From VBAS01 sp963773465 (GTDB taxonomy: Bacteria; Bacteroidota; Bacteroidia; Chitinophagales; Chitinophagaceae), in NCBI GenBank assembly GCA_963773465.1, contig CAVZBF010000001.1, positions 1,488,001-1,552,000 on the forward strand: a stretch of 64,000 nucleotides of DNA, written 5' to 3'. The notes beneath the pieces are model-generated. The model made no database searches. It was not told the DNA's origin and saw only the letters and a program-made list of their open reading frames with translations. Of this stretch, positions 17,409 to 27,485 are shown piece by piece. A program made the translations under genes and the position numbers. The number at the start of each line of letters is the position of its first letter. The first letter of the stretch is position 1.

Positions 17409-19193
17409 ATGAAAAAAATAACATTCAAATTCGTTGCTCTTCTGATGGCAGGCACGGTGATAGCACTTTCCTGCGGTAAGGGTTTTTTGGAGCAAACTCC
17501 AAAGGGCGCATTGGATGAAAATACATTGGCAAATAAAAAAGGAGTTGAAGCACTCTTGATTGGTGCATATTCTGTGCTCGATGGATTTATTGATGGTGGT
17601 GGTATTTTTCTTGGCGGATGGACCAGCGCCGGTAGCAATTGGGTGTATGGTGGTGTGGCCGGTGGTGATGCACATAAAGGAACAGATGGGGGTGACCAAC
17701 CTGATATTAATCCAATTGAACGTTTTGAGCATACGCCAACAAACGGATATTTTAATGATAAATGGAGCATAGTTTATGAAGGTGTTGCCCGTTCAAATAG
17801 TGTATTAAGAGTTATGGCAAAAGCGACCGACATCTCCGCTGCCGATGTTACCCGTATTACAGCTGAAGCCCGTTTTCTAAGAGGTCATTATCATTTTGAA
17901 GCTAAGAAAATGTATAATAAGGTACCATATGTTGATGAGACAGTTGTTGATTTCAAGGTTCCGAATGATGCGGATATTTGGCCTAAAATTGAAGCGGATC
18001 TGAAATATGCATATGATAATTTAGCAGAAACAATGAATGCAAAAGGCAGGGTGAATAAATGGGCGGCCGGCGCACTCTTAGCAAAAGCCTATTTATACCA
18101 AAAGAAATATACTGAAGCGAAAACTATTTTTGACCTGATCTACACTACAGGGAAAAATGCGCAAGGTCAAAAGTTTGCATTGCTTCCAAGATATCACATG
18201 TCTTTCGATGCTGCGACTGAAAACAGTACTGAATCTGTATTTGCGGTTCAATATTCTGTAAATGACGGAGCTCCGGATGCAGCGAATGGCGGATGGGGTG
18301 AAGTATTGAATTTTCCTTATAATTCTGGTCCAGGCGGATGTTGCGGTTTTTATCAGCCGTCACAAGACCTTGTAAATGCTTTCCAGGTTGATGCAGTAAC
18401 AGGTTTGCCGAATCCGGATACTTATAACGCCACTGAGGTTAAAAATGATCAGGGTTTAGCTTCCACTCAGCCTTTTACTCCTTCAACGGCTACATTGGAT
18501 GCTCGTTTGGATTGGACAGTTGGTCGCCGTGGTATTCCTTATTTAGATCATGGACTTCATCCGGGAGCTGACTGGATCCGTTTGCAATCATATGGAGGTC
18601 CATATTCTCCGGTGAAAAATGTGTTTACCAAAGTTGAAAAAGCTGCATTGAGTGACCAAAGTTTTTGGACCAGCGGCGTTACAGCTACTAATTATACTTT
18701 AATTCGTTTTGCTGATGTTATTCTTATGCTGGCAGAATGTGAAGTTGAAGTAGGTAGCCTGGATAAAGCCAGACAATATGTAAATGAAATACGTGCAAGA
18801 GCAGCTAACCCGGCTGGTTTTGTCGCCAGCGCTACAGGCCCGTTTGCTCCTTATGCGGCAAATTATAAGGTTGGTCTGTATCCTGTGGCATCACCTGCAT
18901 TTGCTAATCAAACGGCTGCCCGCAAGGCTGTTCGTTTTGAAAGAAGAATTGAAATGGGAATGGAAGGACATCGCTTCTTTGATCTTGTACGGTGGGGCGA
19001 AGCTAAAACCGTTTTGGATGCATATTTCCTGTACGTAAGTGGCACTTCCAATCCAGCTATTAATAACAAAAGGCTTTACCTGGCTACTCCTACAGTTGCC
19101 AAGTTTACAGCTGGAAAAAATGAGTATTTCCCAATACCACAACGCCAGATAGATCTTGCAACAGGAACGTTAAAGCAAAATCCTGGATATTAA
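17409..19193 (+). CDS. SusD/RagB family nutrient-binding outer-membrane lipoprotein
   Basis: A 594-residue SusD-type surface lipoprotein, 19 bp after susC and surely cotranscribed. The lipobox is VIALSCGKG near residue 22. The SusD pattern is visible: LEQTPKGALDENTL at the N-terminus, a TPR-like helical region with ARFLRGHYHFEAKKMYNKVPYV (about residue 155), the LIRFADVILMLAECEVEVG segment (about 435), RFERRIEMGMEGHRFFDLVRWGEA (about 510) and the end PIPQRQIDL-KQNPGY. It captures ligand and closes over the SusC barrel. Confidence 0.95.
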   Translation: MKKITFKFVALLMAGTVIALSCGKGFLEQTPKGALDENTLANKKGVEALLIGAYSVLDGFIDGGGIFLGGWTSAGSNWVYGGVAGGDAHKGTDGGDQPDINPIERFEHTPTNGYFNDKWSIVYEGVARSNSVLRVMAKATDISAADVTRITAEARFLRGHYHFEAKKMYNKVPYVDETVVDFKVPNDADIWPKIEADLKYAYDNLAETMNAKGRVNKWAAGALLAKAYLYQKKYTEAKTIFDLIYTTGKNAQGQKFALLPRYHMSFDAATENSTESVFAVQYSVNDGAPDAANGGWGEVLNFPYNSGPGGCCGFYQPSQDLVNAFQVDAVTGLPNPDTYNATEVKNDQGLASTQPFTPSTATLDARLDWTVGRRGIPYLDHGLHPGADWIRLQSYGGPYSPVKNVFTKVEKAALSDQSFWTSGVTATNYTLIRFADVILMLAECEVEVGSLDKARQYVNEIRARAANPAGFVASATGPFAPYAANYKVGLYPVASPAFANQTAARKAVRFERRIEMGMEGHRFFDLVRWGEAKTVLDAYFLYVSGTSNPAINNKRLYLATPTVAKFTAGKNEYFPIPQRQIDLATGTLKQNPGY

Positions 19194-19214
19194 AATATAA
19201 TTTCAATTAATGGG

Positions 19215-19247
19215 AAAGAGGCAGACATGTTCTGCCTCTTTTTTTAA
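19215..19247 (+). terminator. Rho-independent terminator after susD
   Basis: Stem AAAGAGGCAGA / TCTGCCTCTTT with loop CATGT, followed by T residues. It separates susCD from the ASPIC gene, which may be read through or have its own promoter. Confidence 0.8.
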
Positions 19248-19282
19248 AATCATCTTTTTTCAGTTACTTAGTTTTTTTTGTA

Positions 19283-22200
19283 ATGAAAACTTCAACTTGC
19301 ATTGCTGCCTGTTCTGTCATGCTTCTTGTGATATTTGGGTGTGGAAACAAAAAGCAATTTCATTTCAAAAAAATCAGCTCCGGTCAATCCGGTATTCATT
19401 TTAATAACGAAATAAAAGAAACCGATTCCATTAATATCATTGATTTCTCAAACGTTTATAATGGCGGAGGTGTTGCTATTGCCGATTTTAATAATGATGG
19501 ATTGCAGGATATTTATTTTACCGGTAATCTGGTTGAAAATAAATTATACCTGAATAAAGGGGATTTTAAATTTGATGATATTACTAAAGAATCAGGAACA
19601 GAAGGCGAAGGCAAAGTGGTGCCGCGGTGTTGCTATCGTTGATATCAATAATGATGGCAGACCTGATATATATGTTTCAGCCACCATTAACCCGCTAGCT
19701 GCAAAAAGAGAAAATATACTTTATATAAACTCGGGTGTTGATGATAAAGGAATTCCGCATTTTAAAAATATGGCTGCGGAATACGGCTTGGATGATACTA
19801 CTCACACCACGCAATCAGCTTTTTTTGATTATGATAATGATGGTGACCTTGATGTGTACTTAAGTGTAAATGAAATTTTACCTGAGTTATATCCAAATAA
19901 ATTCAGACCAGTAATAAAAGATGGCTCGTTTCCAAGTACCGGCAGGTTATACCGCAATGATTGGGATACAGCAGCAGGCCACCCGGTATTTACAGATGTT
20001 TCAAAAGAAGCAGGTATTACAATTGAAGGCTATGCTCATGCCGTAACTATTGCTGATATTAATAACGATGGATGGAAAGATATTTATGTAACCAACGATT
20101 ATCTTTCCAGCAATATCCTTTACATCAATAACCATGATGGAACATTTACGGATAAAATATTTTCATATTTAAAACATAGTTCCGCCAATGCAATGGGTGC
20201 AGATATTATTGATATAAACAATGATGGGCTTATCCGATATTATAGAGCTCGATATGAACCCCGAGGATAATTTCCGAAAGAAAATGATGCTGATGCCGGT
20301 GAGTTATTATACTTATCAGAATTCTGATCTGTTCGGGTACCATTACCAGTATGTAAGAAATACGTTGCAGGTAAATAAGGGAACCGGATGCTGGCAAATG
20401 ATTCAGTTGGCGAACCCATTTTTTCCGAGCTTGGCTTTTATGGAAATGTTACTGAAACAGACTGGAGTTGGGCGCCTGTAGTAGCAGATTTTGATAATGA
20501 TTCATACCGGGACATTATTGTTACTAATGGATTTCCAAAAGATATAACCGATCATGATTTTGCAGTGTTCAGACAAGAGACCTATCTGCTCGCCTCCAAA
20601 GAACAATTGCTTGAGCAAATACCGGAAGTAAAACTTCATAACTATTTTTTCAGAAACAATGGCGATCTGCGGTTTACAAATGAATCGAACGAATGGGGAA
20701 TGGCTCAGCCTACTTTTTCTAACGGCGCAGCTTATGCAGATCTTGATAATGATGGCGATCTTGATGTGGTTATAAATAATATTAATGATGAAGCGATTCT
20801 TTATGAAAACGAATTTGGAAATAAATCAGATACCGCCCGGCATTATTTGCAAATAAAATTTGACGGAAATACACCCAATACAGATGGATTTGGAACATGG
20901 GTAAAACTTTTTTATAAGGGTGGTCAGCAGGCTTATGAGCATTATAATGTTCGCGGTTATCTTTCATCAGTCAGCACTATAGCGCATTTTGGGCTGGGAA
21001 ATATATCAACGATCGATTCAATAGTTGTAATATGGCCGGATAATAAACTGCAAAAAATTCATGATGTAAAGACAAACCAGCTGCTTACAGTTAAACAAGC
21101 CGATGCGAAAAATCTGTTTGATTGGAATGTCCACAATATCATTCCATCACTGTTTACGGATGTTACAGGATCATCTGGAATTGATTTCAACCAGCAGGAA
21201 ATTGATTATATAGATTTCAATGTGCAAAAACTATTACCGCATAAATTATCAGAGTATGGCCCTGCATTGGCGGCAGGAGACCTTAATGGTGATGGGCTTG
21301 ATGATCTTATCAGTGGGTGGTTCCTATGGAAACAGTGCAAAACTTTTTAAGCAACGACCCGATTCAAAATTTGATTCGATTGACCTGGTCCCCGGTGCCA
21401 ACAGAATTAATAAAAGATCTGAAGATCTTGGAATTGTTTTATTCGATGCGGATAATGATAAAGACCTTGATATTTATATTGCAAGCGGTGGTTATGAGAA
21501 TCCAGCATTGACATTTTCTTATCGCGACAGATTTTTTGTTAATAATGGCAAAGGAAATTTTAAAGAAGATACCACTGTATTTCCGGTCAATTATACGAGT
21601 AAGAGTTGTGTAAAGGCCTGCGATTTTGACAAGGATGGCGATCTTGATCTTTTTATCGGTGGCCGTGTGGAGCCGTGGCGTTATCCAAAACCAGTTTCAT
21701 CTTTTATTTATCGAAATGATACAAAGGATGGCCGCATACAATTTACAGATATAACAAATGAAGCTGCTCCTGTGTTAAAAGATTGTGGTCTTGTTTGCGA
21801 TGCACTCTGGACTGACTTTGACAACGACAACTGGATAGATCTTGTGATAGCAGGAGAATGGATGCCTGTGAAATTTTTAAAGAATGACCAGGGGCATTTA
21901 AAGGATATAACATCTTCTGCAGGCATTAGTGGAAAAACCGGTTGGTGGAATAGTATCACGGGCGGCGATTTTGACAATGATGGCGATATGGATTATATCG
22001 CAGGTAATCTTGGTGAAAATTCTTTTCTAAAGGCCAGTGAGCAATATCCTGTTTCCATTTATGCAAAGGATTTTAATAATAATGGCACCACATGGCAGTG
22101 CATTCCTACAAAATATATTATTGATGAAAAGGGAGCACTAAAGGAATTTCCTGTTGATGGCCGCGATGAAGTGGTTGAACAATTGCCTTTTATTAAAAAA

Positions 22201-22854
22201 AGATTTTTGACATATAAAGAATTTGCAGGCGCCACAATCGACCAGCTTTTTACACCCGAGCAGATCCAGGGTGCAAAAAAGTATAGCGCCACATGGTTTA
22301 AAAGCTCTTTCATTCGAAACAATGGCAATGGGCAATTTACAATGGAGGAATTGCCGGCAATGGCTCAATATTCCTGTGTAAATGGGATGGTTGCCGAAGA
22401 TTTTAATGGCGATGGCAATCTTGACATTTGCCTTAACACAAACGACTTCAGTACAACACCCGCTCTTGGCCGTTACGATGCATTGAATGGATTAGTGCTG
22501 ACAGGAAATGGGAATGGCACATTTGCTTCTTTATCTATGCAACAAAGCGGTGTTTTTATTCCAGGTAACGGCAGGGCTTTTTGTATAATGGCCACAGCTA
22601 ACAATTCGCCGGTTTTCGCTGCGTCGCAAAATCGCGGCCAACTGAAATTATTCAGTTTGAAAAATAAGACTGTTGTTACAGCCGTACCCGCAAATGCAGT
22701 GGCAGCGGAACTAGTTTTAAGCAATGGTAAAAAAAGAAAAGTGGAATTTCCTATGGGTTCTTCTTTTTTATCACAATCATCGAGGCTGCTGTTGAAGACA
22801 GATGCAATAAAACAGGTTGTATGGATTGGCGCGGATGGTAAAACGTGGCAATAA
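19283..22854 (+). CDS. VCBS/FG-GAP repeat lipoprotein with ASPIC/UnbV domain, frame broken
   Basis: About 1190 residues once four frame changes are corrected (near 19615, 20230, 20395 and 21325). The start is a lipoprotein signal with MLLVIFGCGNKK. Many calcium-binding FG-GAP/VCBS loops are seen, such as IADFNNDGLQDIYFTGN, IVDINNDGRPDIYVSA, DLDNDGDLDVVINN, DFDKDGDLDLFIGG. The ASPIC/UnbV domain lies around 20830-21110 (YLQIKFDGN, GFGTWVKLFY, STIAHFGLGN). Such CRTAC1-like proteins often follow SusC/SusD pairs in Bacteroidota and are probably surface proteins cooperating in uptake. The family segment TNGFPKDITDHDF is present. The breaks restore with single bases, for example GKWCRGVAIVDINNDG at the first. 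Confidence 0.88.
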
Positions 22855-22861
22855 AAAATTC

Positions 22862-22966
22862 AAGAATCAAATACCAGGATCCAAATAAATTCCAAATAAG
22901 AACTGGCCGACTAGCAAGATTTTAATTTTGAAATTTGAATATTATTTGGATCTTGTTTCTTGTTGT
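22862..22966. repeat. Imperfect intergenic inverted repeat
   Basis: The arms GGATCCAAATAAATTCCAAAT and ATTTGAATATTATTTGGATC pair imperfectly, flanked by CAAGAA and TTTCTTG. It sits between the ASPIC gene and pyrB and could act as a bulky 3' hairpin. I see no coding content. Confidence 0.6.
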
Positions 22967-23033
22967 TTGGCTCTTTTCCTATGAAAGAAACTTTTTTACA
23001 GGAAAAAACTGAATCCCTTATCTTCGCCCTTTA

Positions 23034-23969
23034 ATGAGCCTCTCTACCAGACACCTGCTCGGTATTAAAGACCTTACAGTTAACGATATTTCCCTTATTT
23101 TAAAAACAGCGGAGCAATTCAAAGAAGTTTTACAAAGACCCGTAAAAAAGGTTCCATCACTTCGCGATGTTACTATTGTAAATCTTTTTTATGAGAATTC
23201 TACCCGGACAAGGTTCTCTTTTGAGCTTGCTGAAAAAAGATTAAGCGCCGACACGATCAATTTTGCAGTTTCAGGTTCTTCAGCCGCAAAAGGAGAAACA
23301 TTACTGGATACGGTGAGAAATATCTTATCGATGAAAGTGGATATGGTGGTGATGCGGCACAGTGCAAGCGGGGCACCGCATTTTTTGGCAAAACATATTC
23401 CTGCCGCAATTATAAATGCAGGTGATGGAATAAATGAACATCCTACACAAGGATTGCTTGATGCTTTTTCGATGAAAGAAAAGATAGGAAAGATCGAAGG
23501 ATTAAAAGTTGCGATCATCGGAGATATTATGCATAGCCGCGTTGCGATGAGCAATATTTACCTGCTGAAAAAAATGGGAGCAGAAGTTACCGTATGCGGA
23601 CCGCCTACTTTGATACCAAAATACATTCGTGAAGCATTCGGCGTGGAAGTAAGTTATAATCTTAAAGAAACATTGGAGTGGTGTGATGTGGCAAATGTTT
23701 TACGTATACAATTGGAAAGACAGAACCAGGTTTTATTTTCTTCGCTGCGTGAATACAATATTGCGTATGGTGTAAAAAGAAAATTGCTTGATAGTTTGAA
23801 TAAAGAAATTGTGATCATGCATCCCGGGCCGATTAACAGGGGAGTGGAGATTGACAGTGATGTGGCAGACAGCAAACAATCGATCATTTTGCAACAGGTA
23901 GAAAATGGGGTAGCAGTGAGAATGGCGGTTTTATATTTACTTTCAGGAAGAAATCCGGTGAATAATTAA
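23034..23969 (+). CDS. pyrB: Aspartate carbamoyltransferase catalytic subunit
   Basis: PyrB joins carbamoyl phosphate and L-aspartate in the second committed step of pyrimidine synthesis. The 311-residue protein has the carbamoyl-phosphate motif ENSTRTRFSFELAEKRL near residue 54, the HPTQGLLDAFSMKEKIG segment near residue 140 (usual HPTQALLD, here Gly for Ala), GDIMHSRVAMSN near residue 163 and HPGPINRGVEI near residue 263. Length is typical for the catalytic chain; no pyrI regulatory subunit is present. The ATG at 23034 begins the conserved MSLSTRHLLGI. The next gene is coaD, 48 bp downstream. Confidence 0.95.
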   Translation: MSLSTRHLLGIKDLTVNDISLILKTAEQFKEVLQRPVKKVPSLRDVTIVNLFYENSTRTRFSFELAEKRLSADTINFAVSGSSAAKGETLLDTVRNILSMKVDMVVMRHSASGAPHFLAKHIPAAIINAGDGINEHPTQGLLDAFSMKEKIGKIEGLKVAIIGDIMHSRVAMSNIYLLKKMGAEVTVCGPPTLIPKYIREAFGVEVSYNLKETLEWCDVANVLRIQLERQNQVLFSSLREYNIAYGVKRKLLDSLNKEIVIMHPGPINRGVEIDSDVADSKQSIILQQVENGVAVRMAVLYLLSGRNPVNN

Positions 23970-24017
23970 TAATTATTAACTAATAATTATTAGCTTTTCA
24001 TCGCTAATAAATTTTCA

Positions 24018-24481
24018 ATGCAAAGAATTTGTCTTTTTCCCGGCACATTTGATCCGGTTACCTTGGGTCATGTTGATATTATCACCGGTCATTGCCATTA
24101 TTTGATAAGATAGTGGTCGGGATTGGGATCAATACATCAAAAGCTCCGATGTTTTCCCCTGAAAAAAGATTAAGCTGGGTAAAAGAAATTTTTAAGAATG
24201 AACCTAAAGTGGAAGGTGCGGTGTATGAGGGATTAACCGTAAATTTTTGCAGAAAGATCGAAGCCAGGTTTATTTTAAGAGGTATTCGTTATGTAAGCGA
24301 TTTTGAATATGAGAAGACAATTGCCGATGCAAACCGGACACTGGATAAATCAATAGAAACAATTTTTCTTACAGGTGAACCGAAATATACTTCTGTGGCA
24401 TCCACTATTGTAAGAGATATAATAAAAAATGGCGGCGACGCTTCACATTTTCTGCCACCCGAAGTTGCCAATACACTATAG
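24018..24481 (+). CDS. coaD: Phosphopantetheine adenylyltransferase, one-base frame break
   Basis: CoaD adenylates 4'-phosphopantetheine in coenzyme A synthesis. The start frame from ATG 24018 reads MQRICLFPGTFDPVTLGHVD, carrying the nucleotidyltransferase motif TxxHIGH variant TLGHVD. The frame breaks around 24084: adding one C to the ACCGG at this point restores IITRSLPLFDKIVVGIGIN. The rest includes FILRGIRYVSDFEYEKTIA and VASTIVRDIIKNGGDASHFLP, both typical. Restored length is about 154 residues, normal for the family. As CoaD is essential, a missing base in the consensus is the likely cause. Confidence 0.92.
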
Positions 24482-24528
24482 AATTCATTTGGTTTCCGGG
24501 TCCATTGAATAATTTAGAATAAATTTTT

Positions 24529-24960
24529 ATGACAATCTGGTTTGATAAAAATGTAACATTAGAAAGCGTAAAACCCCTTGGCAACGGGACCATGACAGAA
24601 CACTTGGGTATTGAATGGGTGGAATTAGGAAGTGATTTCATTAAAGCAAAATTGCCCGTTGATCATCGTACGCTGCAACCGGATGGATTGCTTCACGGTG
24701 GTGCATCATGTGTTTTGGCAGAAACACTTGGCAGTGTGGCTTCTTATCTTGTTATCGATGCATCGAATTATTTTTGTGTTGGAATTGAGATCAATGCCAA
24801 TCATATCCGCAGTGCAAAAGAAGGGTTTGTGTATGGAGTTTGTTCACCTTTGCATATTGGATCATCAACACATGTTTGGGATATTCGAATTACAAATGAA
24901 GAAGGGAAGTTGGTTTGTGTCAGTCGCCTTACGGTCGCGATAATGAAAAGAAAGCGCTAA
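24529..24960 (+). CDS. Hotdog-fold acyl-CoA thioesterase (PaaI/MenI-like)
   Basis: A 143-residue hotdog protein. The family motif LLHGGASCVLAETLGSVAS (about residue 54-73) holds the HGG and the catalytic Glu of the PaaI/ComA type thioesterases, and the segment CVGIEINANHIRSAKEG follows. Close relatives are annotated as 1,4-dihydroxy-2-naphthoyl-CoA hydrolase or general thioesterase; the exact acyl-CoA cannot be told. It lies 47 bp after coaD on the same strand and its stop overlaps the stop of the convergent NUDIX gene. Confidence 0.88.
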   Translation: MTIWFDKNVTLESVKPLGNGTMTEHLGIEWVELGSDFIKAKLPVDHRTLQPDGLLHGGASCVLAETLGSVASYLVIDASNYFCVGIEINANHIRSAKEGFVYGVCSPLHIGSSTHVWDIRITNEEGKLVCVSRLTVAIMKRKR

Positions 24961-25582
24961 GAAAGAAAGCCTGCGTGCAATACATCAATTACCGAAGGGA
25001 ACGAGTTTTCCATGTATTTTTTTAAGTTATTCTTACTAACCCATTCCAGTTTTGTTATTTGTTCGTTGGCTTGTGGAATGAGCTTTTGTTCACCACTTAC
25101 TTTCATTCTAAACCATTTTGTTTCTTTTAAAATGTACGGGTTCCTTCGTGGTAAGTGTGATAACTAGTGATCAGCGGAGCAATGAGTTTTATATTTTTTA
25201 AACCGGTTTCTTCTTCTGTTTCTCTTATTGCTCCTTCTTCAGCACTTTCTTTTTTATCTAATTTTCCTTTAGGCAGGTCCCATTTTCCCCTGCGAAACAT
25301 CATCAGCACTTCATTATTTTCATTAAGCACAAAGCCTCCTGCTGCGTTTACAATAGTAAATTTTTTAAAGAATGCGGTTTTTAATTCCTCAAGATCGGTA
25401 TGGAAAAAAACACCTGCATGAACAGATGACTCCTGCATTTCATGTATCATGCTTTTTATTGTATGGAGGTTTAGTTCATCGATAAACACAGCATCATCAT
25501 GATGAACAAAAGGCTGAAGCGTAGCGTCAACATCATCGCATAAAAACAGGGGCTTATTATCGAAGTAGATCTTTATGTACAT
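24957..25582 (-). CDS. NUDIX hydrolase, one-base frame break
   Basis: The start ATG at 25582 (MYIKIYFDNKPLF) is preferred over two upstream ATGs. The N-terminal 65 residues are a domain seen in Bacteroidota NUDIX proteins. The Nudix box is complete: GKLDKKESAEEGAIRETEEE-TGL near residue 105. The visible frame ends early with HTYHEGTRTF, but adding one C in the CCC run near 25139 continues it as YILKETKWFRMKVSGEQKL to VIDVLHAGFLS and a stop at 24957. Restored length is about 209 residues. Substrate is unknown; a nucleoside diphosphate derivative is expected. It is divergent from pyrE, with 43 bp between the starts. Confidence 0.88.
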
Positions 25583-25625
25583 AAGAGTTAGTTTTAGGCT
25601 CATCACTTTTCTTTACTTTCGCCGC

Positions 25626-26258
25626 ATGACCGATGCTAAAGTGGTAGCAGAAAAGCTGCTTCAAGTTAACGCAGTAAAACTAAATCCTGAAAATCCCTTT
25701 ACATGGGCCAGTGGCTGGAAGAGCCCTATTTATTGCGACAATCGTAAGGTACTTTCCTTTCCCTTTATTCGTGATTATATCAAATCTGAGCTATGCAATG
25801 TGATATTTGAAAAATTTCCTGATGCCGAACTGCTTGCCGGTGTAGCAACCGCCGGTATTGCCTGGGGCGCCATGGCTGCTGATCAATTGAAGTTGCCATA
25901 TGTATATGTTCGTCCAAAGCCAAAAGAACATGGCCTCGGAAACCAGATCGAAGGGTCTTATGAGCACGGGCAAAAGGTAGTCGTAATTGAAGACCTCGTT
26001 TCTACGGGTAAAAGCAGCCTGCAGGTTGTCGAAGTATTAAGGGAATCGGGACTGGAAATCGCCGGCATGGTCTCCATTTTCACTTATAGCTTTCCGGTGG
26101 CTACTGAACTGTTTGCAAAGGCAGGCGTGACCTATTATCCGCTTACAGATTACCCAACGCTCATTGAACTTGCAGCGGAAAAGCGAATTATATCGTCTGA
26201 TCAAATGGAAATTTTGTTAAAGTGGCGTGACGATCCTGCGGGGTGGAAAGGAGTTTAG
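25626..26258 (+). CDS. pyrE: Orotate phosphoribosyltransferase
   Basis: PyrE transfers ribose phosphate from PRPP to orotate, giving OMP. The 210-residue protein started at ATG 25626 has FTWASGWKSPIYCDNRKVLS near residue 25, the YVYVRPKPKEHGLGNQIEG segment near residue 98, and the PRPP loop VVVIEDLVSTGKSSLQVVE near residue 120. An upstream frame extension to 25575 overlaps the divergent NUDIX gene and is unlikely. With pyrR and pyrB it makes three pyrimidine genes within 13 kb, though none adjacent. Confidence 0.95.
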   Translation: MTDAKVVAEKLLQVNAVKLNPENPFTWASGWKSPIYCDNRKVLSFPFIRDYIKSELCNVIFEKFPDAELLAGVATAGIAWGAMAADQLKLPYVYVRPKPKEHGLGNQIEGSYEHGQKVVVIEDLVSTGKSSLQVVEVLRESGLEIAGMVSIFTYSFPVATELFAKAGVTYYPLTDYPTLIELAAEKRIISSDQMEILLKWRDDPAGWKGV

Positions 26259-26281
26259 TAATTTGCTTAAAATAGATTTTA

Positions 26282-26674
26282 ATGAAGAGAATATTTTTAG
26301 GACTATTGGCTGTGAGCGGTTATTTAGTTAGCTCCGGCCAGGTAAAGGCATCACAAACTGCCAAAATAAAAACCCCAACAATTGGCTGCGAGGAGTGTAA
26401 GAACCGGATTGAAACTTATCTTAAGAGATACGATGGTGTTACTTATGTGCTGGTAAATTGGCGGCAAAAAAATGTTACCGTAAAATATCTTACTGACCGT
26501 ACTAATATCGAAGAAATAAAAACCGCGATCTCGAATTGCGGGTATGATGCCGATGATATTCCTGCTTTTGAAGATGCTTATAAGCGGCTACCGAAAACAT
26601 GTAAAAAGCCGGAGGATGGGGGGCCTGCTAAAGCTCCGAATATCCATGCGCCGCCAGCCGCGAAAACGCAATAA
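26282..26674 (+). CDS. Exported heavy-metal-associated (HMA) domain protein
   Basis: A 130-residue protein with a Sec signal (MKRIFLGLLAVSGYLVSSG) and one HMA ferredoxin-like domain. The metal loop is TIGCEECKNRIETYL, giving a CxxC pair, and the domain ends SNCGYDADDIPA. The C-terminus is Pro-rich (KPEDGGPAKAPNIHAPPAAK) with a Cys in PKTCKKP. In the periplasm it might deliver or buffer copper. It starts 23 bp after pyrE, so it may be cotranscribed, and ends at a good terminator. Confidence 0.82.
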   Translation: MKRIFLGLLAVSGYLVSSGQVKASQTAKIKTPTIGCEECKNRIETYLKRYDGVTYVLVNWRQKNVTVKYLTDRTNIEEIKTAISNCGYDADDIPAFEDAYKRLPKTCKKPEDGGPAKAPNIHAPPAAKTQ

Positions 26675-26680
26675 TTTTTT

Positions 26681-26716
26681 TACCCCTTGTTTCAAAAACA
26701 GGGGGTATTTTTTTGT
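26681..26716 (+). terminator. Rho-independent terminator after HMA gene
   Basis: Stem TACCCC-TTGTTT / AAACA-GGGGGTA with loop CAAA, followed by seven T. Confidence 0.8.
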
Positions 26717-27485
26717 CTCTACTTTTTTGTCCAGGCATTTGGCGAGGGAAAATAAATCTATCGCAACGGTTATTTTATTTGCCGCCTTTCTATTTGCTAT
26801 TGCCAATTTTCTGGGCTTCTGACTTATCCATTTAAGTTTCCAACAATTTTTAATAATTGCCCGATCTGTTTGAAAAATACAGCCCCAAAATTCAAAAACC
26901 TGCTGTACTAATTTGTTTATTATTTCAAGTTTTTACAACAATTAGTACTCGGCAAATATCCTGGGCTGTAAATTTTGTGTATAAACTGTTAACAACCATC
27001 CTATAAATACTTTTGTCTAAAATTTTAAAGGCAAATTTTATCTCTTAAAAATCGATTTTAGAGCCGAATATAGCGTCCCAAAGAAAGTTGTTTTAATAGT
27101 AGAATTATCGTTTGATAATCATAGGTTAGCGTGGTCATAATTGATCTTTCATTTTATTTGCGGAGTTACATAGACGTTTTGCTAATGTTAAGGAGGGACA
27201 GTGTTTAGCCTTTACCGAAAGGCCCTCCCTCTTCTTAACGTTTTGAGACTTCATTTTGGAATCAAGGGAGGAAATAGATGAAGCCTTTGCCCATCGTAAT
27301 AGTTCGATCAATTTTTGGAGTTGGAGTAATCAGTAATGGCATATGCGGGGAAGGGTTTGGTTTTAATTCTCGTCTTTACCATTGCTCCATTGAATAACAT
27401 TTTAGAAATGGCTTTAAACCTTTTCCCGTTGCCGGCTTTTTATTAACTTGTAACTCTTTTCTGGACCTTTAGGACTATTGGATAA
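26717..27485 (+). other. Long non-coding region upstream of giant PKD gene
   Basis: About 770 bp without a convincing gene. It holds a possible -7 element TACTTTTG at 27008-27015 and a nested hairpin at 27187-27239. The only frames (for example up to 26822) are unlike proteins of the window. It probably gives a long 5' leader to the PKD gene or an independent small RNA. Confidence 0.6.
27187..27239 (+). ncRNA. Nested hairpin, candidate structured RNA
   Basis: GTTAAG and GAGGGA (27187-27198) can pair with TCCCTC and CTTAAC (27226-27238, small bulge), enclosing an inner stem GCCTTT-ACCG-AAAGGC (27208-27223). The whole makes a stacked, GC-rich stem in an AT-rich region. No T-tract follows immediately. 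Function unknown; a leader element or small RNA is inferred. Confidence 0.45.

Noticed and set aside
26544..26822. 92-codon frame overlapping the HMA gene and its terminator
   Set aside because: It reads through the terminator stem and shares half its length with the HMA gene in another frame.
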